Assembly: GCA_943704425.1 (NCBI GenBank) | Contig: CALSCP010001986.1 | Location: 15,219 to 79,218, forward strand | Reading direction: 5' to 3' | Length of the DNA: 64,000 bases | Source of the DNA: Ministeria vibrans ATCC 50519 | Taxonomy: Eukaryota; Opisthokonta; Filasterea | Part shown: piece after piece, positions 34,528-47,461 of the stretch | How the letters are laid out: each line of letters opens with the position of its first letter | Position numbering within the stretch: the stretch's first letter is position 1 | Made by a program: the position numbers and the translations under genes | Notes under the pieces: model-generated | Told to the model about the DNA's origin: nothing | The model's input: only the letters and a program-made list of their open reading frames with translations | Database searches by the model: none

Positions 34528-35140
34528 TTGTGGTCGTCGACAGGGCACCGGTAACGTCGTGAGCCGCTCAGCCTTTCTCGGGGGGCTGCGCAACATTGCT
34601 CTTGCGCGCAAGGCAAGACCCGCCGAGGCTGCTGCTGCTGCTGCTGCTGCCTGCCTGACCCCCTCCCTCCCCTCCGCCCCCGTAGACGATTGTCCAGAGT
34701 GGCTGTGTGCTCCGCGGCGATCTGGCAGCCGTCAAGGTCGGTCTCAACTGCATCGTTTGTCGCGACGTTGTGCTCCGTCCGCCCTTCAAACGCTTCAAAG
34801 GGTACACTACTTCCTGCACCTGTGCCCGCGCCCATCCGTTGTGCTGATATTCTCTTGTGTGTGTCTTCAGCGGCATTGCCTTTTTGCCTCTGCAAATCGG
34901 CGACTTTGTCATGATCGAGGAAGGGGCGGTCGTCAGCGCAGCCCAAGTCGGCTCCTACGTGCACATTGGAAAGAACGCCGTCATTGTACGCAACACACTA
35001 AAACGAAACAAATCAGTCAAATAATACACTTTTGTAGGGCGCTCGCTGTCTCCTCAAAGACTGCTGTAGCATTGCCGAAGGCGCTGTATTACCACCCGAC
35101 ACAGTTGTGCCCTCGTTTACGCATTTCTCCGGCAATCCAG
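34339..35140 (+). CDS. DCTN5: Dynactin subunit 5 (p25), last exon(s) missing
   Basis: p25 caps the pointed-end complex of dynactin, the cofactor of cytoplasmic dynein. Five exons join in phase to about 150 residues: 34339-34386, 34544-34612, 34686-34801, 34871-34985, 35038-35140. The family is about 180 residues long. Conserved blocks are [67 protein letters not shown] and [18 protein letters not shown], the left-handed beta-helix hexapeptide pattern. Exon 2 ends at a GC donor (AAG|GCAAGA, 34613). The final stretch expected after SGNPG is absent: the next intron runs into a (GA)n array and a sequence gap at 35387-35395. Confidence 0.9.
34437..34524. repeat. (CT)n microsatellite in DCTN5 intron 1
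   Basis: About 44 CT units lie on the coding strand inside the first DCTN5 intron. DCTN5 exons on both sides match each other, so this array is not at a misjoin. Confidence 0.95.
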
Positions 35141-35220
35141 GTCAGAGAAAGAAAGAAAACAGAGAAGAGAAGGGAGAAAATAGAAAGAGAGAGAGAAAGA
35201 AGGAAGTGTATTTGTATGTT

Positions 35221-35404
<184 letters not shown>

Positions 35405-35561
35405 GTCCTATATTCGATTGCTCTCGTGTCCTTGTTCGACCGAATCACTTAACACCTTCGTTTCGCCGTTTCAAAAACAAAAAAGAGAGAGAAGAGAAAT
35501 TCAAAAAGGGCGCTCGTTGGAGTATCGGAGCTCTCAAGGACTCACCACTGCTGTGCTTTAG

Positions 35562-38500
35562 GCAAAACCGACAAGAAAATACCAGCACTGCAGTCCTTTC
35601 ATTCGGAGATTGCCGTTCTCAATGTGTCCGACGGAGGTAGTCCATGGCGGTCGAGCGTAAACACACACATGTCCTTGGCTGACTGACGCTTTTCGATTTT
35701 GCAGGCTCGCACGTCGTTGCTCTGCTCCACAGCGGCGCTGTGGTACTCTGGTGCCGCGCCACTGACCGGCTCTCTGTTCTTCCCCCCGCACCCGATTTGC
35801 GAGGCTCCGCTGCCACTGTGGTTGACTCGACGGCGCGCGTCTATGCCAGCTGTGACGGAGAGTCGGTGCTGGTGTCGACGCGTGCTGGTAGGTTCCTTTG
35901 GGATGCTACCATGGCCGATCGCCGTGTCGACAGCGAGTCCACGTCCATTTGGTATACAGTGCCGACCAGTGTAGAGTCCGACAGTGATGGTGGTGGTGGT
36001 GGTGGTGGTGGCGCGCGCTCGGCGACGCCTGTCGCGCCTGAGCCCACCATTGTTGGAGGAGCAATGGAGACGTGTGTGTTTCGCACGAATGAGACTGACA
36101 TTGACGGTGGTCGCTCGTGTTGTGTGGTGACTGCGGTGCACACGGGTGTACGCGTACACATTGCCTCCGTCACCGTTCGTTTCCGAGTTGTACGCTCGTC
36201 GGGCAGGGTGGATACCAAGTGGCGCATTGTGCGTGCCTCGTGCGACCGCGAGCATCGTCTGCCCTCAACCGTGGTCAGCTGTCGATTGTGTTGCGCTTCA
36301 GATGGCATTGGGGTGGCACTTGCAGCAAACCTTCAGTCCATGGCTCCGTCGCATCTCTTCCTCTTCTCATCGCGTGTGCAAAAGGCTCTCACAACCGTGT
36401 CGGCCGTGCAGCGGGCCGAACGCCCCTCTCGCAGTCACTGGATCCGCGACATTGTCTTTTTATGCGATGGTCTTCTCTTGGCGACACTCACCGGAGGCGG
36501 CTTGCTGTCGCTGTACACACGCGCTGGCGAGCCACTCATCATTGCCCCAAATGAGCCGCGATTTCTCCCCTCCATTGCGTGTCCTCTCTTTGGTGCAGCA
36601 ATTGACGTTGACTTTGTCAGCATGGCCGTGCATCCCGATGGTCGGGAGCTTCTCTGCTGCGATGGTCATAGTACTGTGGCACTACGAGTGCGTGACGCAC
36701 TCGACTCAACCGCCATTGTACGCACGCTCGCCTTGAACACGGCGCAGACGGCGTCGCTGCAGCCCAGCAATGTCTCGTCGCCGCCATTGGATGTTACCAC
36801 GGCGCAGTTGGTGCACGCCTGGCGACTCGGCTGTGGCGAGCCGGGTGGTCCCAGCTCCTGTCGTCGCTTGCTCGATTCTCTGGCACTTGTGGGACAGCTC
36901 ATCTGCTCCCACGCTTCCAACCCTCCGTCGTCGTCGTCGTCGTCGTCGTCGTTACGCCATCCCGTCAATCACATATTATTGTTGTTGCGACAACTTCTTT
37001 CCGCCAGCATGCTCGCCTCGGCCGACGGTGGCACATTGCCCCTTGTGCTTGACACTATCACGGGTCTCTTCAACGTCTTGATTGACTTTCGCGACCCTCT
37101 TGCCTGCATGCACTTTTTACGCCATGCGGAACTTGGCCTTCAGTTGCACGTGAGTCACCTGTCATTGCACTCGGCCTCTCGTCTTCCATCCGCAGCACTC
37201 GACTCACCTTCGCGCCCCTCAACGGCCACCTCGTCATCCTTTTTCTCAGCACCAAGCGCCACAGCGGCCCCTCCCGACACCAATCTCGTGTCGTTCCCAC
37301 TCAACGATTCGGTCGATTTTGAGTTTGAGGGTGGGCCGCCGTCGCTGGCATCCATGTCGGGCGATTGGCGTCCCGGCGGCATCACAATGCTCGATGAGAC
37401 CGAAGACGTCGCGCTGCACCGTGCCGACGACAGCAGCGACAACGTTGAGTTTGGTCTGGGCAACTCAGGGCTTGTACCTCTGGTGCCCGTGTTTCAGCAG
37501 CACCACGCAAGTGCAAACGACACAGTTGTGTTGTGTGATGCCGATCAGAACTTGAGTGCCGCCTACAACTACGATCTGTACGGCGACGTACGCTGTGCAC
37601 CCATCATACTCGATGCACTTTGGACGCGTGTTCTGCTCCTGTGCGATGAGCCGTCGCTCAAGAATGATTCCGCGGCTCTTGCCGTCTCACATCAGATTGC
37701 CCATCGACTTCGTCGCAATCACGCTTCGCTGGCAGTCTCGGCGCGCTCAAGCGGTGTGGTAAACGACGTTCTCTTGGGACACGAGGCGATGATGCAGGAG
37801 GACGCGCTGGCGGCGGCGGCTTGCTATGCGCGTGCGGGGCCGCAGCATCGCTGGCAGCATATGGCGGCGCTGTTGCTTGCCTACGACCTACACGGCGCAC
37901 TTGAGCTGGCCCTTGACTGTGTGAGCGTTGTGGGACTGCGTGCAGGGCGCGAATCCCTACAATGGTGGCAGCCCGAGCTGGTGGCTCACGCCAGCGACAT
38001 TCACGCCTATCCTTTTCTGACGGTCAGCGAGACACACTCGGACGCAGCTGCACTGTGTCTGGCTATGCTTGGCGAGACCATGGCGTGCTACTTTGAGGAT
38101 GCTTCGTCACTATGTGTGCCCACTCCTGTCTCCTCACTCATGCCGCAGCTCATGTGTGAAGATGCACGTCGCGCTGTGGCACTCTCAGCGTCATTTTCTA
38201 TGCTCGACCGTCGTCGTGTGACCGCCGCCTGCGTCGCCAATACGACCTTGGAATGTGTATGGACACCTCAGCGCGCTTGTGAATTATTACTCATTGCCGG
38301 AGCTGCGGCACGCGCCGCTCAGTTTGCTGATCGAGTTGGTGCATGGAAGACAGCGCTCGTGGCTGCTCGTGCCTGTCAGCAAGACCGCCTGGCTCAAGAA
38401 CTTTTGCAGCGACTGGGCACACGCGCACTCGACACGGGTGACCATGCCCTTCTGGTGGATGTGTGTGAAGCGTGTGCTCGCACTGATCTTCTCGCAGTTT

Positions 38501-41500
38501 GGGCTCGTCTCGTGTCCACCTGTGCCGATCGTCTCGAGTCGGCAGTGCGGTCGTTGCCGCCCAGTGTGCCTGTGGACTTTTACTTGCCACAACCTCCCAT
38601 CTATTGCCTCGATGCGGACTCTACGCCCATCGAAACGCTCGTCATTGAGGATGCGCACCAAGTGCCCGTCGACGGTGTGCTCAATGCGAGCGTTGTCGCG
38701 GCAGCCGATCGCGTTGCGCAAATGCAATTGAATGCACGTTCCCAGTCGGCGGCGGCGGCGGCAGCGGCGGCGGCAGCAGCGGCCGCAGCCGTCGGGACTG
38801 TCTCACCCCTATCGGAAGAGGATGAACACGACGCGTTGCACGATGTTGCAGCAGAGACGAACGTTCGCCGTGTCGTCGCCGGATGGCTACAGCGCACCGT
38901 TTTGCTTCTCAATGCGGCAGGACACCTTCCAGGGTTGTGCTATACCCACGCAAGTCAATTGCGCGACGCAAACGGTGGCATTGACAACCTTGTGGCGGAC
39001 TTTCCTCGGGAGCTGGCAACGCTTGCGCAACAAGAAAGCGACCGTGTGGACAGGACCGATCGACTTGACGACACGGAGGGCAACGATGACATGGGCGGTG
39101 CAACCCTGGCTCAGGCGATGGCCAGCAACGCCTTCTCTCTTGTGACACGTGTCGCCTTTTTCATGCACGCTCGTGACACGGCCAATGTGCGTGTCCGACA
39201 GTTTGCAGCGCTTTCAACCTTTGAGCGAGCGACCGCAGCCGCCGAGATTGCTTCGGACTTTTCTCGTCTTCTCTCGTTTCCCCATCTCGTGGTTACCAAC
39301 GAAGTGCATCAAGTGGTGTTGGGTTGGCTCGCGCAATCGTCGGCGCTCGACGGCGAAGCGTCCTCTGGTGTTCTGCCTACCACCCTGCTTTTGCAGCTCT
39401 ACGGCGACCCCAACTCCGTTTCCGTCGAGTCACATCCATTGCCCATTCGTGCTGCTCTCCGTCGCGCTCAGCGCCACCTGGATGCGACGGGGGCGGCTTC
39501 GTGCCTTGCCGCACCGCCCCGACCCTTGCCGCTCCCGCGCATGCTCACGTACCTGTGCTTTTGCGAGACGATGTTTCTTGTGCTTGCGGGGGGTGCTCCC
39601 TCAGTGCCTGCTGCCGCTGTTGGACTTCGCCCGGCGCACCGTGTCGCACAGGCCGATGTCACGACCCATGCGCGTCCACAACACCCACTGCGCTCGTCCA
39701 TGTCACAGGGACACCGACGCGCGCTTTTGGCTGCCGCTACTGTTGGCAAGTGGAGCGATCGTCCCACCACACCCATGCGAGTGTCGTTGGCGCGTCTTGA
39801 TCGAACCCTCCAAGGCCTCACGGTTGACGGTAACGTTGCCAACGACGAAACTTCTCTCAATGTCTCGACACGTCGCACTGCATTTTTGCATGTGCCATTG
39901 TCGCTCGAGATGGCGCTCAACGCGGCACATTCAACTCGTTCAGTCGTGTCGCACGTATCGCCGCAAAAGGTACTGACGATTGCTCCGCTCACGTTTGACG
40001 CGGATGAGACCGAATCGCTGCTGGATGCAACGGGTTGCTCTAGGGGCTCCCTGATCTCCTTGAGCAACTCGGACGATGGATTTTTGTCGATGCAGGCCAT
40101 TGTGCAGGTGAAGGGGGAGGTTGAGGCGCCAGGACAGGCGGAGGCCGAGCATGAGACAGCCGCAGACGTGTCCAAGAACAGCTTTAGTCGCAGTCTTGAG
40201 ATGACGCTCGACGAACTGTCAGAAGGACCGGCATGCTCGTCGGCTGTCGTTGTGTTGCCATCGCCTTTTCCGCTGCCAGCATCGACCGCGCGAGCCGCGT
40301 ACAACGAGAGCTTTCAGGCTTCAGTTGAGGAGACACTCAATGTCGCAGAAGAAGACGGCAGTGAAACGACGATGGACCAGAGAGAGCCCTTGTACTACCC
40401 GTCGTTGCATACGTACGATGATGCACCTGAACGTGACCTCGTGGCACCCTCGTCGTGCACGAGTTCCGTTGAGGCGTCTGCTGCGACATCGTTCTCCTCG
40501 TCGACGGCACTTTCGTCGCACGCCGATGCTGATCCGCTTGACAACTCCTATCGCCCGACATTGGCATCGACACTAGGGGACTCCTCTGTTTGCTTTGATG
40601 CCGACGAGGCTGAGACGGAGGGCGAGGCGACGGCGCGACGCGCCGCCTACATTGCAGATGTGCCCATGCCTGTGACTGTGTCGGAGCGACCACCATCGGC
40701 ACCTCGACGCGCTCAGGGGTCGACAACGCAGGTGGTTGTGACCGGCGAAACGGAGGGTGGCAACAGTCCTGTCGTTGACCATGACGACGATCATGATGGC
40801 GACGATGAGAGTCTTGCGTTGGAACTGACAGTGGACGAAGTGAGCTGCCTGGACATGTCCGCGGGGCGGCGGCCTATCTTGGTTGGAGAAGGAGAAGTAG
40901 GAGGAATGGTGACTCCGATGGGCCTGAGTGAGCTTGAGGGTAATACGCACGACGACTACTGTCGTGGCGACTACCACACCGATGCCGAGGACGATTTGCT
41001 CGAGACAACGCTTGCGACACCCGAGGGATCGTACCGGTTCAGTGAGGGCGCAGCGACTCCCGAGCCCTTCTCGCTGAGTCTCTTCTCAGATCGTCCCGAC
41101 TCTGTCGCTGCGTCTGCATCGGCGTCTGGCGCGTCATGGCAGCCTGCAACACTTCGCACACGCCCTTCCACGCGACCTGCATCCTCGGCTCGCAGGAGTG
41201 TGTTGCGCACAGGCAGTGCCCCGTCCATGACGGCCACTGCGCCACTTGGACCGACAATGCTGACGGGCGACGACTGGGAGCGTGAACTACAGCAAGCCAA
41301 TGCAACCACCTTGCGTGATATTGTGCGTCAGCAACACTCCGCATTGATGGGTCTTCTCACACTCAATGGGGCGGTTGTATCCGCGCCAGCTTCTCAGCTA
41401 CGATCCCAGACACGACCGTTCACTCCTACCACAGCACCAGCACCGCTACCATCGACAACGGCTGCTCACGATCATCTTCATCTTCTTCGCTCCCCTGTCA

Positions 41501-43095
41501 CATCACACATGGGTGCCCACGACGACAGCATGCCGCCTCCTTTGCTTGTACGTCGACCACCTGCCGCCTCTGTGTCCATCTCAGACCCGCGTTCCGGCTC
41601 CTCCTCTGGTCAAGACGAGTGTCCTGCTAATGGACCACCGCTGCTCCATCGACCGACTTTGTCTGCCGCTCGGCCACCTCTCCTTCGACCAGCACACGAA
41701 CCCCGTATGCATTCGTCTGCCATTGTCGACAACGACATGCCTCTCTTGCGTTTGCCATCACGACGGCGCCACGAAGTAGGACAGGCTCCACAGTCGTTTC
41801 AGTCCAGTCGTGACGACCTCTCTTTGCGACCCCGTGCCGAGTTTGCCTTTGTTCCGCCTCCCGTAGTCTCGAGGCACGTTCCCCTTGTCGTTGGTCAGGG
41901 GGGCCGGGCGCGTCGGGCGCGTCGGGCCCATCGCCGTCTTTTCTACCCGACACACACGGCTGTCGTGTACACTGCAACCAAAAGCGCGCCCATGCCCACG
42001 CCAGAGGGGTCACCACCGCCAGTTGCAACGAGGCGTGTTGTCACAGTGGACTCTGCCACATCACCGATTCGTTATGAGGCGAAACGTGCTGTTATGGCAA
42101 CACAAACTGCCCCAGAACAAGTGTCCGTGGCACAGAACACTTGCATTGATACGTGTCACTCGGCGACACAGACGCACATCGCGCGCACCATCGTCGAAAG
42201 TGTACAGACGGAAGAAGAGCCAGTGCGTGTCAGTGCGAGTGTAACACAGACATCGACAAGGGAGACAGGTCCTGTGGCGACACTGGCTGGACTCCACGTT
42301 GTACCGGGAGTGCTCCCACCTGCACTTGTTTTTGACGATGCAACCACCTCAACCGCTGAGGGTCTTGTGGGCGTTGCCGATCTCGACGGAGGTGAGCTTG
42401 TATGCCAGGCGATTGCGCAGGTACCCTTTGGCGGTCGGGAGGAGAAACAGGTGCAGGGACAGGCAATTGGAGGAGATCCTGTGACAGACGCACTCTTGGA
42501 ACTGACTTTGGTTGGTCGCGAAGGAGATGATGAAGAGGAGGAGGAAGAGGAGGAGGAGGAGGATGAGCAGCTGGCGCAGCAGGAATCTGTATCGCTGTCG
42601 CGCCTGGAGGACCGACTGGCACACTTGAATGCGCTGTGTCGTGCACTAGAGCAACCTGATGAAGATGATGTGGAGGTGCATGAGCCAGACGGGCCGCCTC
42701 TTTTGGAGGAGATGGACTCGTTTCAGTTGGCTAACGACGAGAATGACGGAGTGTCCGTTGTAAGTGCGCAGTCTGCGGCTTTGTCGGTCGGTGGCAGCAG
42801 CAGCAGCAGCATCAGTGGCGGTGGACAACCCGCTGTCACGCGTGCGCCGTTTCAGGTCGTTGATGTGGACGTGGTGTACACGCACAACCACCCAACTGGC
42901 AGTGGTGAAAAGGGACGCAACGCAAAGTGGCTTCCGACGACTGCGCGAGGGACTCCGACCTCTGGATCGCCGCATGCCGAGCGCCGTCGTCAAATGCACG
43001 AGCAGCACACACGTGCACGTCTCAGTCAGGCCCAGCACCTGATGGACGGCATCCTGCACGCCCATCACATCGACATGACCGTACTTCCTCTCTAA
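35562..43095 (+). CDS. CPLANE1: CPLANE1-like ciliogenesis and planar polarity effector (5' end missing)
   Basis: Human CPLANE1 (JBTS17/C5orf42) acts at the ciliary base in recruiting intraflagellar transport proteins. Two exons are visible, 35562-35636 and the 7.4 kb exon 35705-43095, about 2,480 residues; the N-terminal few dozen residues are not found upstream of the gap. The first exon, GKTDKKIPALQSFHSEIAVL, followed by HVVALLHSGAVVLW, matches the start of the CPLANE1 beta-propeller (IPSLQPF... TGELFLW). Further blocks agree in order: SRVQKALTTVSAVQ, WIRDIVFLCDGLLLATLTGGG, MAVHPDGRELLCCDGHSTVAL and YDLYGDVRCAPIILDALW. The middle is helical. The last 1,100 residues are low-complexity with acidic, Ser, Pro and Gln runs and an Ala run at about 38745-38795. 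The assignment rests on remembered human sequence. Confidence 0.7.
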
Positions 43096-43231
43096 CTATT
43101 ATTATATTACATTATTATTTATTTCTATTTATATTATAGCTATTCAAGTACAATAAAAATGGCTGTCATTATTTATTTGAATCGTTGGTTGTGATGATGG
43201 AGTGATGATAGTACAACATCTTGCAATAATC

Positions 43232-45190
43232 TTACTGCGGCACTCGAATGGTCAGGCGAAAGGAGAGCTGCGTGACAATCTTCTGATCGTTTTGAGAGGT
43301 ACCCTCAAGATTCACGGTAAACTCTGGTGCACTAATTGATATAACTTTGTAAGGAAGAGGCGGACAGTTCAATGCTGATAGTTGCGTACCCACTGGCGTC
43401 AATGGCGGTAAAGCGCACGACATCTTCGTGTGAGCCTAACGGCACATTTAGCTTCTCGGTGAGCTGGTGAACAAGATCGCGAGCAGACTGGACACCCTGC
43501 AGTGCCTGGCCAACCGATGTTGACGCTGTGCTGTCGCGCATGCGCTGCTGGTGAATGCTTTCGGTGACAGTGCCGGCCGCACTGACCATCGACAGGAACT
43601 GCTCTTTGCTCTTCCTCCACTGGTCCGGGTGGATCGCACTGAGCTGCACCGCAAACGGCAGTGGCCGGTCACTGGGCCACTTCCCTGTAAAAACAACGAC
43701 ATTTTGGACTCCGAGCACATCGACAAGCTGGCTTGCGCCATGCGCGAGAGGCGCACGAAACTCAAAGGTGTGCTCAAGGGCAGAGCCCACTCCAAACACA
43801 GTGCGAAAGGATGCCTCAAAGTCGTCGAGGACGTACGCCTTTGCATCAAAGTGATCACTGAAGAGTGTCGAGTTGATGTGCATTGCTTGCAGCACTACCG
43901 TGATGTGGATAGTGTGCGTGTCAATGGATTGGAGCAGCGCGTGCTGCCGTCGCAGTCCCTCGAGCGTGCTCTGGCTCTGTGCCACCAATGTTAACGCTGG
44001 TCCCCCATCCGCCTCCTCACATACAGTACTAGCTGTACTAGCATCGTTGCATAGTGCGCTGAGGAACGCTCGTTCGGCTTCGCGCATACGCGTGTCAAGA
44101 CGCTCGCATGCGGCGCGCTCCCTTGCTCGTTGTTGGAGTGCCCTCAAATTTGCGCAAAAGGACTCGTCCGCATGTGACGGCGCATCAGCCGCAATGCCGT
44201 CACATGGCCCTGTTCCGCGCTCGACTGCAATGACAATGCGGATTCCAGCTGTTCCCTCGACATGCAGCAATGGCGGAGCTTTTATCGACGTTGACGCCGC
44301 GCATGTCGTTGACTTGCGGGTTGGTCTGTCCCACCTTTGAATTGTGTACACCCTCTCGTAATTGGTGTTGATTGACCCAAAGTATTCCATCTCGATGTCA
44401 TCGTGCATGCAGTCAATCCCCAACTGAACTGCATTTGCCGCCCCCTGTAACGCCGCCTTGCCTGCCACACCGTATTGGGGAACAACGCCAGCGACACTCG
44501 AAAGACGCTCAAGCATGCGACGGACTTTCGCAGCCTGCACGGAGCGGTCCACCTCCGACACGACCAGAGAAAGTCCGACATGTCCAGCACTCTCCCCAAA
44601 GAACAGTTGCTTGTCACGAAATTTTTGAGGGCTTTTCAATTCGACTGGAACTGTCGGGCGTGTGGCACTATTCCCTGCGATATATATATAAATGAAAAGC
44701 TCAAAAAACATCATATGATTGATAACAATAATATTGTCAGGCAATTACCTCCACAAGCTGCGGAAAGAATCCACGAGGCGCAGCCGGCACGGAGATGGTC
44801 AGGCACGTTGGCTTGGTAAAGAAAGTTTTTCTCGGCAGTCGACACTTTTGCTTTGAAGACGCCTTCGAATCTCTGATCGAGATCTCGAGAATAGAGCGCT
44901 CTTAAATCGAATTCGCGCAACACTACGCGTACATAGCCACCTTTGAGCGAATCTCCACGCGGAGACTCGTTGCAAGTGACTCGCACTGTGGTCGAAAGGT
45001 CGTCAATCAAACCGCCGCGAAAAAGCGCACTTGATGTGTGTATTGCGCGATCAGCCGACTCCACATCATGATCATGCATATGTAGAGTACTAGTAGGTGG
45101 ACTTGTCACCGTACAAACAGGCTCCTCGACCTCAGCCGGCGCAACTCGATTGTGGTGGCGACGTTGCACTGGCGAGTTGGGCGTTGCCAT
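43232..45190 (-). CDS. Uncharacterised 616-residue protein
   Basis: Three exons (45190-44749, 44674-43366, 43331-43232) join in phase to 617 codons. The last intron (43332-43365, GTCCGC...AATTAG) would be only 34 nt. Without it the protein ends 11 codons after the donor (…SLQSYIN). The N-terminus is polar and the first part reads VRVVLREFDLRALYSRDLDQRF. The middle has FFGESAGHVGLSLVVSEVDRSVQAAKVRRMLERL, a Cys/His-containing segment, an Arg/Ala-rich helix probably forming a coiled coil (RALQQRARERAACERLDTRM), and C-terminal beta-like stretches (VVVFTGKWPSDRPLPFAVQL; VTQLSFRLTIRVPQ). There is no signal peptide or membrane helix. I do not recognise the family. Confidence 0.7.
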
Positions 45191-45367
45191 GACAATCGAT
45201 TTTCTTTACAGTCGTTCACAAGTTGGACCGCGAATCGATTAACGTCGAGCTTCAGCTAATGTCGAGCTCTTCAATCTGAGTGTCTTATATGCTACTAATT
45301 ATATACGTACTAGTAACAAAACAAAATAATTATTTAATTATATATTTTTACATAATATTTCACTCTG

Positions 45368-45665
45368 TTAGATACATTGATTGACGCGAAGAAGTACTCG
45401 GGCGACATGATCAATGCCATCTCCAGTAGAAGTCACTAGGGTCACTGCTGTCATATATTCGACATAGTTTCCCAGCCAAAGGTGACGTGAGCATGATGGG
45501 ATACGCTCAAAGGCGCTCTGGATTGTCGAAAGAAAGGTTTGAGCTGATTTGTCGTGCTCGAACTGACGACTCAAGCGAGCAAACCGCTCTGGATCGTCGC
45601 ACACATCAACATGACCAGGCCACTGAGGTTTGGTAGGCACCATCAGCAGCCCATCCTACAAGACA

Positions 45666-45725
<60 letters not shown>

Positions 45726-47277
45726 AAGAAACAAAGTGAGTGAGAGAGAGAGAAAGAAACAAAGTGAGTGAGTGAGAGAGAGAGTCTGTATAGAATATGT
45801 CTTATGCTGGCTCACCTTCACAATGGCAGAGTATCGCTCAGTGGCGATTTGATAGACAAAGTCACGAGTCATTCCCAGACGTAGCGAAAGACTACGAAGC
45901 AGCACAATTGCCAACTCGGCACGCTCCACGGGCAGCGGGGAGTCGGTCAGCAGTGCAGGCGGAGGGGTGCCCATGACGTCCTGCGCCATAGTTTCTGCCT
46001 CAGGGGGTTCCGTCCACGCCTGAGTCATATAATTTATATAATATATATAATTATAATATATATATATAAATTAGACAGACATATGATCTTTTTGATTGTT
46101 TTATAATGTACGTTGACACTGATTGCGGGCCCTTCAGTAATAACCTGGTGAAACCAAAGTGGCGGAATGTAAAGCACATCGCCCTAAGAAGCAAAATGAG
46201 TGGGGATGTACAGTGATTTCCTAGATGTACTCGCTCGAGAACAGCCTCGACACAGGCGACGCGCTGGGATTGCGGATTGGTCAGATTGAGTTGGCACTGA
46301 GCGTGGTTGGGGTGAAGAAATGGGTAGACGCGCAAGTGGGCGCTGGCGGACGGGGGGAAGAGAAGGAAGCGTTTGCGACCGGTCAGCTGGACGTAGAAGT
46401 TGGCATAGCCATCGTAGTGGCACGGTGTGACCGCCCCCGAGGGCCCCATCCACACGTTGATAGACGAGACGGACGGACGGAGGCTCTACACACATAATAT
46501 AAGCGAGTATCACTATGTAGTACAAAATCCGCTGTCCGTACAATCATTTCGCGGACGTCAATGTCTTGCTCCAACGTCGGACTCAGCTTGTCAATTTCGC
46601 CCGAAAAGTACGCATAAGGAGGGTGGTGCGGATCGGAAAACATGCGCGTGAAGAACACGTCGGTCTTCATCGAGATATCCTCGCCATACGGGTTGACACG
46701 CGTTGCGTGGCTCGCGAGCGGACGCCTCGGGTCAAAGTAGGGCCCGAAAAAGCGATTGGACTTGTTGACATAGCATTTGAGACTAAGCGAGAGGAAATGG
46801 GGCGATGTTCAGGAGAGATGCGGGTGCGCATGCAAGAAGGGAGCTGGCAGAACACCTTCTGATGTGCTGCCGCAGGAAGGAGGGCGTCCACTGTGCCATG
46901 GCCCTCCATTTCGTTGCAACCGTGTTGGTCAAAATGACAGGATCGCCTCGCTCAAAGCAGCGACGAGCAAAGGGTTTGTCTGGCTCCCACAAGAGTCGCT
47001 CGACCTGTCTTTCGACGCGCACGTAGCCGATGATGGGGTCGTTGTGCTCGAACGGAAGCTGGGTGGAGAAACTGTGAGTGTGAAACGTTCTAAATGCAAT
47101 GGCAAGACATGCAAGAAATCCTACCTGTACCTCAACAGATGCACGGCTAGGCACCCGACCCTTAGCGTATAATACACACATGACAGCAAGACACGCACCC
47201 AGAAGAGCCCCCAGTCGTGGCAGCGAGCGGGTCTGCTTCTCCTTGTCTTTGAACTTGTCCTTTTTGATCTTGACCAT
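45368..47277 (-). CDS. Membrane-anchored JmjC/cupin-8 Fe(II)/2-oxoglutarate oxygenase
   Basis: Seven exons (47277-47125, 47058-46856, 46782-46542, 46485-46231, 46183-46112, 46019-45816, 45655-45368) join exactly to 471 residues. The ATG at 47277 is followed by a strongly basic stretch (KIKKDKFKDKEK) and one hydrophobic helix (LGALLGACLAVMCVLYA), a type II signal anchor, so the catalytic part should face the ER/Golgi lumen. The cupin-8 core is clear: RGDPVILTNTVATKW (the N-terminal grip), INVWMGPSGAVTPCHYDGY with Fe ligands His and Asp (HxD), QLTGRKRFLLFPP, and the distal Fe ligand His in GDVLYIPPLWFHQV. This is the arrangement of the HIF1AN/HSPBAP1/JMJD5/TYW5 group of hydroxylases rather than chromatin demethylases with accessory domains. 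The substrate is unknown. Confidence 0.87.
45669..45720. repeat. (GA)n microsatellite in intron
   Basis: About 26 GA units lie in the last intron of the JmjC gene (CT on its coding strand). Exons on both sides belong to the same protein. Confidence 0.95.
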
Positions 47278-47411
47278 CTTCAAAAGTGGGCCAGAACTAT
47301 ACGTTGCAATAATGTACACGCTATCAACGACACAATAGACTGAATAAAAAAAACTACCTTTCTAAATAATCTTATCACAAAACTTGTAAAATCGTGTTCT
47401 CGACTGATTTT

Positions 47412-47413
<2 letters not shown>

Positions 47414-47443
<30 letters not shown>
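47414..47443. repeat. (CA)n microsatellite, downstream of LARS
   Basis: About 15 CA units lie between the LARS stop (47462) and the JmjC gene start (47277). Confidence 0.9.
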
Positions 47444-47447
<4 letters not shown>

Positions 47448-47461
47448 CCCCTCTCTGCACT

